The notes below the pieces were generated by a model, which saw only the letters and a list, made by a program, of their open reading frames with translations, was not told the DNA's origin and did not search any database. A stretch of DNA of 64,000 nucleotides from Seiridium cupressi (taxonomy: Eukaryota; Ascomycota; Sordariomycetes; Amphisphaeriales; Sporocadaceae): the NCBI GenBank assembly GCA_036674765.1, contig JARVKI010000033.1, positions 62,001-126,000 on the forward strand, in the 5' to 3' direction. The position numbers and the translations under genes are program-made. Positions 1-10,726 of the stretch are shown in pieces (within the stretch, counting starts at the first letter, position 1; each line of letters opens with the position of its first letter).

Positions 1-1059
1 ATCGCTGACAACAAAAAGTGCCATCCCTCATGTAAATCGGGCGCAGCCCTGCGTCTATTGCCTTAGTCTGGACCAATCCCGAGATGAGAATCGGCTCAGA
101 TTGTGGAGATTACGTGGGGACTAGCTAGTTTGGCCTCTCACCGAGGGTGTCTAATTTCTCAAGTGCGCACATTTGATACTGAGAGGCAGTTCTCATTGGT
201 TGATTCCAAAATCTGAATATCCTAGGAGCGGACACCCGGAACCCAAAAGTAAACACAGTGTTAGCTATGCAGGATACCGTGAATGGTGCACGCGAAGCAG
301 GAGCCATTCTATCTCGTCGTTCAAAAGACTTTGATTGGATGAAAGGTCGGAGAGGCACAGGAGAGGCAACGCGACGGATCGTGGTGAGGGAGCTGTGTAT
401 CCTTACACGTGCGTCGGATCGTTGACTTGGGTGGCAAACGACCCAAACTGTAACCATTGATGGATTCAGAAGAATCAACTTGGAGGGTTTGGCCTCTTCA
501 ATTCTCGAATACAGTTGGTGATCTTCCGGGCTGGGTTGAGAGGTAGACGAATTTTACGCGAGACGAGCCATGGCGATACCTTGCAACAATGTTTTGGACA
601 AAGGACTTTTATCGATAAAGTTCCCTAATGGAAACGAATCTCTGCATGATAGCTTATGTTTGAATTCCAATAGGATCCTGATGCGAGGAAGCTGAGAAAA
701 GCTTCATGGTAGACATTTATGTCTACTGATGGCCTCTCAAACTTTCGGGACAACGGTGGCTACCCCGTCCATTCGCAGCCAGGACCAGTCGTATGTGAGG
801 GTGTCGTGTTCCGACCGTCGGTGCCATCTAATGTAATAGAACTTGGATCTCATCAAATCGCCGTAAGCCTTGAATATTGTGGTTTTGTATAATCTACGAT
901 CGCATCCCCAAACTCCAGGCAGCTGCATAATAGGCACATGATCGCCAACCTTAGGAAATAGGAATGCTCAAGGCCCTCGAGCTTAAATCTAGCTAGAAGT
1001 GAATGGGTCCTGTTCACCCTAACTCGACTCCGATTTTCGAAATGGAGATTAGTGGCATT

Positions 1060-1262
1060 AAGGGCGTTCCCAAGTGGGAGACCATCATGAATATGCCGAC
1101 CCAAATGGTGCTCAGAAGGTTGTGAATTGGAAGCCTGATCGGGCACATCACAGCAGCGAGATCAATCGTTGTGTCATCCGCATGGACCATTATTGTCCGT
1201 GGGTAGGGGGTATGGGTCGGCGAGCACTAAGCCATCCAGCAACACGAACTTCGATGTAAACG
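1060..1262 (+). pseudogene. Relic of a DHHC-type protein S-acyltransferase
   Basis: A short frame at about 1125-1215 encodes the core of a DHHC palmitoyltransferase: a W-K-P-D-R-A-H-H-S block, an R-C-V-x-R-M linker, then the D-H-Y-C catalytic signature at 1185-1196 followed by P-W-V-G-G. In intact members this zinc-binding cysteine-rich domain sits between membrane helices and palmitoylates proteins. Here an upstream block reading G-V-P-K-W (1063-1077) lies in another frame, the usual CxxC before W-K-P-D-R is missing, and the expected V-G-E continuation after the G-G-M is shifted by one base and stops. No membrane segments are found on either side. I read it as a truncated, frameshifted pseudogene fragment; the motif itself is unmistakable. 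Confidence 0.75.
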
Positions 1263-1412
1263 TATTTTCGAAAAGCAAACAATGCGCCAAATTAAGAATA
1301 TCGATATAGACACAAGTATGCTGTCTCTAATAAATATACAGTGTATTGTGGGTCTATTTCCTGTTGTCTTACGGCATGGATATCCCTCACGAGAGTTCGC
1401 AGCGACAATGGG

Positions 1413-2864
1413 CTACCGCATATTCACATCAACCAGGTCCCAAAATGCAATATCGACGTCGGGGCACCCATGCATGCCATGACACATACAGAATCCTTCC
1501 ATGTCCTCTTCCGTTGGTAAGTAAAGCATGTCACGATGGGTGGAGAAATTCGCTTGCAAATGACTGCTTTCAGAAGTGGTTTCCTGCTGTCGTTCAGATA
1601 TCTCTATCTTCCGCCCCTGGACATATCGAAGGACGTCCATGACTATGGCCTGGGTGGCACGTGTGTGCTCGTCATCGCATAGTCGTTCGATCTCTTTCTT
1701 CATGTCAGGTTCCAGCTTCCGAGGAGCATCCTTGCGCCTCGAAACCGCGGGATCAACTTGAGTCTGAGAAGGTAAGCTATTCAGCACACGCTGCGTGATG
1801 CAGCCTGTCACCTCCTTTAGCCTCTTTTGAAGAATTAACGTAATTTCAGATTCTAGGTTGCTAGAATCGGATGATGACGATGGCAGCCCAGCATTATACT
1901 CGTAATCTGAGTGTTAGGATATGTATTAGATTATGCTACCGGCCCAGACTTTGCGGTCGCAAGGGCAAGATACTCACATGGAGATGGGTATTGGGATGCA
2001 TCGACGTGGGGAAACAGGATGTGGAATATTTCGAACCAGCGTTCTTCTTGTGACAATGTTTGTCGTTGTCGGGAACGTAATTGTTTTTCTTGCGTCGGCC
2101 CAATTCCATCGATTGGAGTGCGCTCACTTTTGGGAGGACATGTTGCAGGGCTTTTATTTTGAAGCAGCATATGTCTCCTGAAGAGATGTTGCCTTTACAA
2201 TCGTTTAGTAGTTAAGTAATACTTGAGCCGGAACCAGATCTTCAACGTACTTTAACCGATGAACCGAGGACCATCCTGGGCCTGTACATGTGCGTTCTGT
2301 GACGTGTTTCGATGGGTTATGTTTGAAGAATGGACAGGCCAGTCTTCGCTGTGCCTCTTCGTCGTTGATAGTGCTTTCATGGCCATTTGAAGATCGGCTC
2401 GAATGACTATCAATACTACGCTTCGCTAATGGAGTTCCACGTTTGGCTTTCCCTTCACTCCTTTCGGGATGCGAGGTTGTTCGGCGCCTTGGAACCTTGT
2501 CTTGACCAGTCGCCAGAGCCGTCAGATTTTCCAACGCGTGATGTGTTATAGAGGACTCCTCAAAGATGGGTCCGCCTGTATCTTGGAGGTGCATAAGACA
2601 ATGTTGCGACTCCTCTAGCAAGTCTGCAGAAGACACTTGGCTTGGGGACAGTTGAGCCTGACAGTCCATATGCGCGGATTGGGCGGTCTGCGTGTCCTCG
2701 CATTGTCCCATATTGTGTCTTGATTCCCGCTTGTCGTCATTGTAAGCCATCCGAGCGCATGGGTCCCTCAGGTGCCGGCGAGGCTCGCAGAGGGCGGTGG
2801 TCGTGGAGTTTGATCGCGCAAGGCTGTGGGTCCGCTCACTGCGATGGTCTCGACTCGTAGCCAC
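1413..2864 (-). CDS. Fungal C2H2-like zinc-finger protein, three exons
   Basis: Three exons (2864-2251, 2177-1978, 1906-1413) give 435 residues. Both introns (73 and 71 nt) have GT-AG ends and keep frame. Residues about 175-207, spanning the first splice junction, form the fungal zinc-finger-like block A-C-P-F-F-K-H-N-P, then T-C-T-G-P-G-W-S-S-V-H-R-L-K-R-H, found in many uncharacterised Eurotiales proteins. The N-terminal 170 residues are Ser/Thr/Arg/His-rich and look disordered. After the finger comes a block E-E-R-W-F-E-I-F-H-I-L-F-P, typical of the same fungal proteins, and a mostly helical C-terminus with acidic and basic patches. Nuclear or nucleic-acid-binding function is an inference from the finger; no target is visible. 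The start at 2864 is the only ATG before the finger in a long open frame. Confidence 0.72.
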
Positions 2865-4606
2865 TTCGCAGGTCGACTGAAATAAGATTTAGGCCGAAGT
2901 GGTATGGCATGGTCGAACTCGCGCCAACTGCGGCTGAATCGTGCATCAGGAAATGCTTGCCATGCTGTCCAAGTGACGAATCATTGGTCCGCGCCCCGGC
3001 AAAGGATCATGCGGAAATGTGTCGCTGAGGACGGATGCCCCACCTGTGTGCCCGTTAAGATGGTCTTTGCGGGACCATCCTGGCCTGTGGTCCAGTGCCA
3101 CAAGGCTGTCACAAGGCTACCTCGCCTTGAGCCTGACGTGAGCACTTCGCATCGAAGCGACATCAGACTGAGTGAGGTCTTCGATTCGAGAGCCACCAGT
3201 ATCTTAACCTTTCAACTAAATAACTTCGAACGTTGAAGCCGCTCATAACCATGTTGGAGGCAAATTTTGAGGGCCGTACCGAATGAATGCCCCACGTCGC
3301 CATGTCTCAGGTTTTGAGATCACGCAGAACATCTACCAAGAGTCTGTGGGAGGGGGTTTCTCCCTAGTTTCCTGGTGGGGAATAGAGCGAACTGTAGAGC
3401 CACAACCGGCTGAGCTACAAGAAACAATCGATTCATCACATTCAACTTTGCTTTGGGTATATTTTGTTGCGCAAGAACTAACAAAGCAAGGCAAATATTC
3501 CCATAGATTATGCAAGGAGCACTATGATATGGCATATATTCCCTAGACAATCTTCGGAGCATGGACTAGCGTTAGGGACCTAGTATTAATTATTCCCAAC
3601 TTAACTGCAAATTCGTATTTTAAAATTCACCGATAAGTCATCTGCGCTTCTATAAATTACTACCTACCATTCTATGAATGGCCTTACCCGCCTCAACAGA
3701 GGCCTTTCTCTTTGTCCTTTTCTTTCCTCTTTTTTACCCGAGTGAAGCAAGAGCTCTCATATACCAGATTGATAATAATAATACTTAGTAACAATATAAA
3801 ATGTTATCCTTACGTACCAGAGTTGGGCCCTCAAATCAAGCAAAGGAGTTCAAAATTTGGACTACCCAGAAACGCCTACCATTTATAGTACACCCATGCG
3901 GTATAAGCTCATTAAATTATCACATACTTATAGCTAAAGTGTCACTAATAATATCGTTATCCTATGCCCATCCTCGTCACGGGAAGCGACATCTGCAAAC
4001 CAGGTCCGAAGAGCTCCCGAGCAGGTGAAGAAAGGTAGCGGCCCAGCTGTCAATATACGATGGGCAACTTGAGCACTTCCGCAAACGTTGCTTCAGGTCG
4101 TGTTCCATCAGACAGCGGAAGTATCTTATGGGTGAAAATGGCTATTAAAAGTCGGATTTGCTACGCTTACCATAAGAGCATTAAAGCCGTTCACATTTTC
4201 GGCTTTATTCCGTCAGCGCATCCTGGCCTTATCAGAATTTGGAACACCTACGCGACCGTGTAAGATGGCCCGAGGTTCCGTCCGGTCTCTTGAACAAGGT
4301 GGTATTTGACTTGGAAGATTAAACAACAGACATAGCAGCAGATTCAGATCCACAAATCTGTCTATATCAACCAATCAATAAATAAAGCGAAAACAACAGC
4401 GATGACGAAGACCCAAACAGCATAGCATCAGGTTTGAGGCTGCCTGAAAGCTGCTCGCCCGCTGCGACTTACAAGAATTCCAGACAAATTGGAAAAATGC
4501 TGCAGGCGAGGCAATAGCATCTGATCCAGATGTACAATCGATCTTCGTTTACAGTACAACTGGGTGACCGCTTGCGAAATCCGCGTCCCGTTAGCCTGGT
4601 GTGATC
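2865..4606. other. Intergenic, partly AT-rich, no recognisable gene
   Basis: About 1.7 kb without a supportable gene. 3560-4000 is AT-rich and contains short AT repeats around 3770-3800. Frames of up to about 110 codons occur on both strands, but none shows a domain, splice-consistent extension or codon pattern like the neighbouring genes. The last 300 bases are presumably the promoter of the Zn2Cys6 gene. Confidence 0.5.
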
Positions 4607-5821
4607 ATGGAAATGAAGAGACTAGGCTACAGGAAGTCTCGCACCGGATGTGCCCACTGCAAACAGAGACGTGTGAAGTGCGATGAAGTACGACCAACGT
4701 GTGGTGCGTGCAGGAAACACCAACTCACTTGCAATCTCGACAGTGTTGTCCCGTATCGCAAGAGCGCTCTGGATACACGCTCACGATTCCCGAGGGTCCA
4801 ATCTTTATCTACACCTTTACCCAACCAAACAAAATACTCCCCGGGATATAAGCGGGACGCAGAATCCAATTCTCAATCGGGCGATAATTTGATTTCGGAT
4901 GCAGAGTTAATACATCACTGGACTATTTCGACATATCAAACCATCTCAACTCGTCCTGAAGACCAAGATGTCATACAAAAAGAAGTGCCTAAAGAGGCTT
5001 TTCGCCACAAACTCCTCCTTCATCAGATTCTGGCACTTACGAGCTACCATATCGCATATTCGAATCGCAGCCAACGCTTAACATACCATCTCAAATGCTC
5101 TCAGCACCAAGAGCAAGCTCTTAATGGCTTGACACAGGCTCTACCTGATGCCATAACCGATGTCAACTGCCACGCTGTCTACTTGGCATCTGTGTTTCTG
5201 GCGCTCACCGCATTCTCGTCTTTCCCAGCCTACGAGCGCTTCAACCACTCCTTCTCGCTTATAGAGAATCTGATGGATATCTTCATTCTTATAAACGGCA
5301 CCAAGACTGTTGTCCAATCAGGGAAGCAGTATTTACACCAGGGACCCTTTAAAGCATTGTCTGGCGGGACCGTTGTGAAGCAGGCGTCCCGCGAGGATAC
5401 TGCCATGGAAGATGTAATGCAAGCTCTAACTATCGCTAAGAAGCGCATCAAAGATCCTCAATGGGAACCAGATCTCTGTAACGATCACGACATGCAACAC
5501 CTGAGCAGTGGCTTCTTGAAATTATCAGCCATCATAGAAGATAGCACAGTGACCAACGGGAATGCCTCCACGGCCAAATACATGACAGCGATAGTATGGC
5601 CAACGATGCTGTCGAGTGAAATGATAGCGTGGCTACGGTTGGAGCCTCCAACAACGTTGTTACTTCTTTCATATTATGCGTCTGTTCTGAGCATTGCAGG
5701 AGATGACTTCTGGTTCTTTGAAGGTTGGGGCGAGGCGCTAGCCATATACATAATGAAGCGGCTTGAGGTGACGAAGTGGGCGAGGCTTCTGCCAATTAAC
5801 ATCCTCGCCAACTATTCATAA
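4607..5821 (+). CDS. Zn(II)2Cys6 transcription factor (UPC2/ECM22-like layout)
   Basis: A single uninterrupted frame of 404 residues. The N-terminus carries a complete Gal4-type binuclear zinc cluster, with cysteines at about residues 15, 18, 25, 32, 35 and 42 (C-x2-C-x6-C-x6-C-x2-C-x6-C), preceded by the basic K-R-L-G-Y-R-K-S-R stretch usual for fungal regulators. It is therefore a nuclear sequence-specific DNA-binding protein. The remainder is a helical region resembling the C-terminal half of sterol-uptake-control-type regulators, ending with an F-x-E-G-W-G-E-A-L-like segment. It is somewhat shorter than many Zn2Cys6 proteins, but both ends look complete. I start at the ATG at 4607; an in-frame GTG two codons upstream is not a likely eukaryotic start. 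It converges on the peroxygenase gene, 141 nt away; a regulatory link is only a guess. Confidence 0.88.
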   Translation: MEMKRLGYRKSRTGCAHCKQRRVKCDEVRPTCGACRKHQLTCNLDSVVPYRKSALDTRSRFPRVQSLSTPLPNQTKYSPGYKRDAESNSQSGDNLISDAELIHHWTISTYQTISTRPEDQDVIQKEVPKEAFRHKLLLHQILALTSYHIAYSNRSQRLTYHLKCSQHQEQALNGLTQALPDAITDVNCHAVYLASVFLALTAFSSFPAYERFNHSFSLIENLMDIFILINGTKTVVQSGKQYLHQGPFKALSGGTVVKQASREDTAMEDVMQALTIAKKRIKDPQWEPDLCNDHDMQHLSSGFLKLSAIIEDSTVTNGNASTAKYMTAIVWPTMLSSEMIAWLRLEPPTTLLLLSYYASVLSIAGDDFWFFEGWGEALAIYIMKRLEVTKWARLLPINILANYS

Positions 5822-5962
5822 AAGGAAACGATAATCTTGGGAAGTCACATAATTGATAAATTGGTTGCTGTGACCTCTGCAGGTAGTTGTCATTGATCTA
5901 AAGTTTGACGTAATACAGGCCAACTCCATCAACAAGTAGTGCTAGGCGAACATAAATGTTTA

Positions 5963-6924
5963 CTACATGCTAGAGGTACCGGCGCCCAGGTCAATACCTA
6001 CATGCATACCTCCTCGGCCCTTCAGGCGGGCTGCAAGTACTGGATCATTGGTGGTTTCATTGGCGACCTTGGCCATCATCTCCGTCATGGTCGGAAAGTC
6101 GACGGGCTGTTCAGGTCGGGACCATCCCAACTCTACAGGAAGGCGTTCGTTCTCTGTAAAGGCATCAGAATAATATTATGTGTCGTCAAGTTATAAGAGA
6201 TCTGGAAATATTCTTACCAAAAAAGTATTCCACCCAGGCCCGGTTCGCTGTGGAAGATGCTCGATCGCCCAAAACGACCATGTATGCGGCCGTTTCTCCG
6301 AGACTGAACGATTGGCCTGTCTCGGTCATATTAAAGGCTGGGTTGGTGGCATTGTAAGTGCTTATGCGAGCCAATCTGGCACTGGCAGCCATTAGCGGGT
6401 TGACGGTATTGTTCGTCCAGTACGAGCGCGTTTCGTCGAAGACAGTCTGGTTGAAGGCATAATCGTTACCCCAGTAGAAGTCAGCTCGGCTGATACTTCA
6501 GTGTTAGCTATGGCTTTTGAAGATGGAATCCAAGTCTTGCACTCACCTTAGGCTAGCATCGTGCTCCAGGATATTATGGTTTCTCAGGTCGGTTAGAGAG
6601 AACGTCGTGGCATTGGCGATCGGATTGGTAGTTAGGGCTTGTTGGAACGAGAAAGCAGCGACTGTCTCTTCGATATTCAGAGTCGCGTTGAAAGTAGAGA
6701 CGATGAGGTCGTGAGTGTAGTCTTTGCCGTCGTGGGGTAGAAGTCCATGGTTTGCCAAAGCGTTCAACATCGGGCAAGGTCCGCGAGCTGTGTAATGGAT
6801 AAGCTTCTGTGAATGAAAGAAGATTAGGAGATTTACCGTCGCCTGGTCCTGGAGGATGCCAAGATGGATATTCCGCAACCACCAATGCGGAGCTACTTAA
6901 GGCTAAGAGGTGGCAGAGCTTCAT
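5963..6924 (-). CDS. Secreted short-type heme-thiolate peroxygenase (chloroperoxidase family)
   Basis: Four exons (6924-6837, 6787-6547, 6489-6218, 6153-5963; introns 49, 57 and 64 nt) encode 263 residues. An 18-residue hydrophobic signal peptide starts at the ATG. The heme-ligand motif P-C-P-M (cysteine is the proximal thiolate) follows about 35 residues in, then A-N-H-G-x-L-P-H-D-G-K. The distal acid-base motif E-H-D-A-S-L-S-R spans the second intron. P-C-P plus E-H-D is the signature of the short unspecific-peroxygenase/chloroperoxidase group, extracellular enzymes using hydrogen peroxide to halogenate or oxygenate substrates. Several N-x-S/T sites fit secretion. The first intron is only recognised by frame: skipping it destroys the P-C-P motif. 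The substrate is not predictable. Confidence 0.9.
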
Positions 6925-7003
6925 TATGTTTCTAGGGAAGAAGGATGGATTATGTGCACTGTTTCTGTGAGAAGCGGAGAATATAGAATGGGAGTTCTTG
7001 AGC

Positions 7004-7012
7004 CTATATAGA
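7004..7012 (-). promoter_or_regulatory. TATA box of the peroxygenase gene
   Basis: On the minus strand a CTATATAG-type sequence lies about 80-88 nt upstream of the peroxygenase ATG, a plausible distance for a fungal TATA box. Sequence match and position only. Confidence 0.5.
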
Positions 7013-7019
7013 TATGATT

Positions 7020-9700
7020 TGGCGAAGAGTTAGAATGGAGGACTTTGTTCGTTGGGCTATCAGCTTCAAAGTATTGAACCAATCATTTGTAGAATCGAAA
7101 ACGACAACGTAAACGAAACCTTAGTTCTCATTGCGCACCAAGCCCTGTCAGAACGCTTACCACTAATCTAATAGAAGCCGTGCTTAATCACATGTTAAAT
7201 GCATGGACATGGGTTCATTCAAAGTAATAATGGAATGTCTCTATGTTGTCCTAGCTGAGTATGCTAGGATTCAGTAATTGTGGCCTAGTACCCACGGGTA
7301 AGGATGCATGGTCAAATTTGCTTCATTCCCAGGCCCCTAAATCACCATCAGGACAGTACCTTGCATGCCGAAAACGATTTGTCCTCTCCCTCAGAGCTAG
7401 TATGGACCAAAATCAGAGCCTGTTGCCAATCTTTCATCTTATACTGCGCCATACTAGCTAGAGTAGCGGACACCACTCTTTCATTGCCTTCATAGTATCA
7501 GGATCCTTCGACGCTAGTGCTTCCTCATCTAGAGTACTCCAAAAGTCGCCCCGTTAGTATTAGGCAATTAAAAATAGCAATCCATAATTTGACTTGTTCG
7601 ACATTAGATCCTTGAGTGCGTTCAGCTTGTAGATCCGAGATTAGCTCCGGGTCTTGCGAAGGTACTAGTGTTTTGCTACCTGGGCCAGGATACTCAGTGA
7701 TGCAAACAACAGGTACGTTGGGAAGCTTGTCTCACTAGAGTGGCCATATATTGTTGTGATTGATGTGCCCGCTTTGTCTCCCTTTAGTCCGACAGCACTG
7801 TTAATAAACGAATTTACTAATATATTCCTGGCTGTAAACCCTAGGTAAGGAGTATTTTTAGTCTGTACACACAACCGCCGCTACAACCCTGACGTGTCGT
7901 AAGATTGCTCTCAATTGTGATCAAAGCCTGAAGATCGGAGCCACGAGACCGACTTACGGGAGGAGCTATTTGGGTGTAATAAATTTGACTATTTACAGCA
8001 CGAGAATGTCGCATGGGATATCCTGGAGCCGGCAATATTCATCAGAGACCTCTAGGGGCATCATACTTCATACTTCGATACATAGAGATAGAGACGGATT
8101 CATTTAAAGTCTATTGCATCCAAGCATCCAAGTTCGAATAGACCGCCGTAACCGACTACTTGAGTGCCTGTTCTTCTGATAGTAGACTTCGAGGATCTCG
8201 GTGAATGTTTGCCAATCACTATTTAGGACTCAGGGAGGCTGAGATATGGCGGCCTCCTTAAAATTGGGGGTTTGGAGGTCTTCGAGGTTGTGATTCTCGG
8301 GATTAGTCCAAAAGCAGCTGTTTCCGAATGGGCGAGTTATCAGCCGCGAACCATCGATTTTGGTGACTTTTTGGCGCTTGGTCTGGGTGTTCGTGAATGT
8401 TGCGTCCAATTAGCTGACTGCCAGTATGGATACGTATGGTACTTGGGAACCACATTTGGGTGACGATCCGCAGTAAACAAGACTTCAAAGTGTCTTACGT
8501 GAGTCGAGGAAGTCGCTCGCTGCAACAGTAACCGTCGGGGACTGCTTGGTGGCTGGTGGTCCGGAACGAGTGCGAATCTCCAGAAAGACTTCTTGCTAAG
8601 TTTTGTTGTTTGTGAAACTGTTGAGGTATATGAAAACCCCGACGATGGGGTGCCGGCGAGGTCGAAATCAGTTTCAGAAGCGCAATAACCGTATATTTAG
8701 AGGTGACGCCACATAACCATAGTATTATAGCATTATGGGATGGGAAAGACTTCTCTTTGCACAGTGTTGTAATCCGTGCTGACTATAAGGCTCCCGCGGT
8801 CGACCTTATAAACACGTCAAGTCAGGCGGTTACTTTGTGGAGTGTTACAAGCTTAGTTCGACTAATACTAGTATGGGATGACCCAGTCACCTTGTACTAT
8901 CCCAGGTGCCTCGAAATGACACCAAGCTTACTGTGCCTGTGAAAATGGCATGTTGCCATATCTTCTAACTCACTATACACTTTGCGGTTTGATGTAAGTG
9001 ATTGGTGCCACTGCAAACATGTAAAGGTGGAGTGTCCAATAGGAGCGACGGGATGGTTTGATGTGCTCCACATGCTAGAGAGCAGCTCTCATTAGGGCAG
9101 GTTCTCGAAATCCTGGCAGACGCATGAACTGGTGGTGGGTGGTCACACTGAATGTATATTGGTGCGTGGTGCCCACAGGGTCCGCCTCCTGATGAGGGGT
9201 AAATTGCAGGAAAGCAATACCATCTACACCTGACTCGCCCAACTTCGGCTATTATTTGAACAATATTGCCAAAACTCTCTCGTGTTTTTACTAGTCACCA
9301 TTCGCATTGTGAGCAATGATGATGCTTCTGCTTTTCTATCGTGTGCAACACTTTTCCTATACTTTGTGATCTCTTTTCCCATTTTCATATAGGTATACCA
9401 TGACCTGCGATCCGAAGCCCGGCGATGAGGGGTGAAAAGCCCTCATAATAAGCGCACACTGACCTCGTCTAAATGACCAACAATGCCTCGAACGATTTTG
9501 GTATAGCAAACGCGTCGAGCCATATCCCTGCTCTATTATACCAGATCAAGTCGAATCGATATTGCCTCGCCGTTCACATATCATATTCAAGACCAGGACG
9601 GAATTGTGGTTTCTGCACAATACGATTGATTGCGGGTAAACGTCGGAGATTACTGCGAGGTTACCAAAACAAAGGACCGCGTGTCGCGTCAGTCTTATTT
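7020..9700. other. Gene-poor 2.7 kb stretch
   Basis: No frame longer than about 80 codons and no domain motif was recognised on either strand. Base composition is mixed with frequent stops in all frames, as in old non-coding DNA. Nothing beyond the flanking promoter of the peroxygenase and the upstream side of the U6 gene is assigned. Confidence 0.5.
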
Positions 9701-9717
9701 TCTGTTAGCTGGGCAAC

Positions 9718-9873
9718 CTTCGCCTTCGGGCATTTGGTCAAATTGAAACGATACAGAGAAGATTAGCATGGCCCCTGCACTAAGGGTAAGCTGTTCAATT
9801 CCCTGTTAAATTGATCTCTACTAACTAGTCCTAAGATGACACGCTATATCAAAGATGAGCATACCAATTTTTT
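9718..9873 (+). ncRNA. U6 spliceosomal snRNA gene with a 50-nt intron
   Basis: The segment contains a 5' hairpin with a UUCG loop (9722-9731), the U6 block TTTGGTCAAATTGAAACG, the invariant ACAGAGA box (9751-9757 region) and the GCATGGCCCCTGCAC segment that pairs with U4. Continuity then breaks at 9786 and resumes at 9836 with ATGACACGC. Removing 9786-9835 restores the normal U6 order, and the removed piece is a perfect mRNA-type intron: GT at its 5' end, a TACTAAC branch site at 9819-9825 and AG at 9834-9835. The transcript ends in a six-T run (9868-9873), the usual RNA polymerase III terminator. The exact 5' end is uncertain by a few bases. U6 catalyses splicing in the nucleus. U6 introns are known from fission yeast and scattered fungi. 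Confidence 0.93.
9792..9803 (+). promoter_or_regulatory. B-box-like Pol III promoter element inside the U6 intron
   Basis: The intron contains TGTTCAATTCCC, close to the tRNA-type B box consensus (GGTTCGANTCC). In fission yeast the U6 intron likewise carries the B box used by TFIIIC. The position here, about 75 nt after the 5' end, is compatible. The match is by eye. Confidence 0.55.
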
Positions 9874-10244
9874 CTTTTCTTTTTTACTTTTTACATTTCT
9901 GTTGCCGTTGCATTTTTTTTGACCAGAGTCCGCGCATTTAGAGTAACCACCTTATTTCTTTCCTTCTTTCAAAAGCCAAATGATTTTGCCAGAGTCTTTT
10001 GGTTATTATAATCAAGACAAGTAGTTATTATAGATAAGGGATGTAGTTGAGTATAGCTTGGCCTATAGAGGTGGTATAATGGCTACAGTTAGTCGGATCT
10101 TGGTTGTCCATGCACCCGCCGATAGCCAATAGGGACTCGAGATGATGCGAATAGTGGCATAACAAATGGAAGACCGCATCAAACAGCTGTTCCTATTCTC
10201 TACTCAATCAGGTCTCATTTTCCTATGCGACGCGCTGATACCCT

Positions 10245-10310
10245 ACATTGCGAATGCCTCTCCAGATGAACAGGTTGTGCAATCGATACCGTTTAGCGCC
10301 CGCTACATAC
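10245..10310 (+). repeat. Short dispersed repeat, copy 1
   Basis: A segment of about 65 bp matches 41256-41320 over its whole length, with the first 45 bp nearly identical (shared ATTGCGAATG, ATGAACAG and TTGTGCAATC blocks). The differences include G-to-A changes. The parent element is not identified. Confidence 0.6.
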
Positions 10311-10726
10311 CGTGGAGTATGCATAATAGAGTCACGCAATTAAATTCGCCTTGACCCTTACACAATCAAGGTTTGAACAAAATCATCAGCTCCACAAATC
10401 TGCTCTGATGGGACAGAAAGAGCAAGAAGAAAGGAAGACAACTATGGCCTAGGTGAGCAATCAATTGACGTTACTTGTTACTTTTATGTTGCCGTTTTAA
10501 TGAATCTCAATCCTGTTCGTTACCCAAATGCGTAGATACTCTAAACACTGTGCGCATCCCAAACCAAGCTCTCAGTGACGTCCAAAGATTCCCTTCAACC
10601 AATCTAGGAAAGAGCCTATGAGTCCTACAATTAGCTTGCCAACCATGAAATACTCAAGAATACTGAACATTATAAGTGATGAAGGGGATGCTGCTACGAG
10701 TTGAGATGTTTTGCAGAATTTCATGA

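Noticed and set aside
6574..6924. Intronless reading of the peroxygenase N-terminus (116 codons)
   Set aside because: It destroys the P-C-P heme-ligand motif, which reappears in the right frame only after removing 6788-6836.
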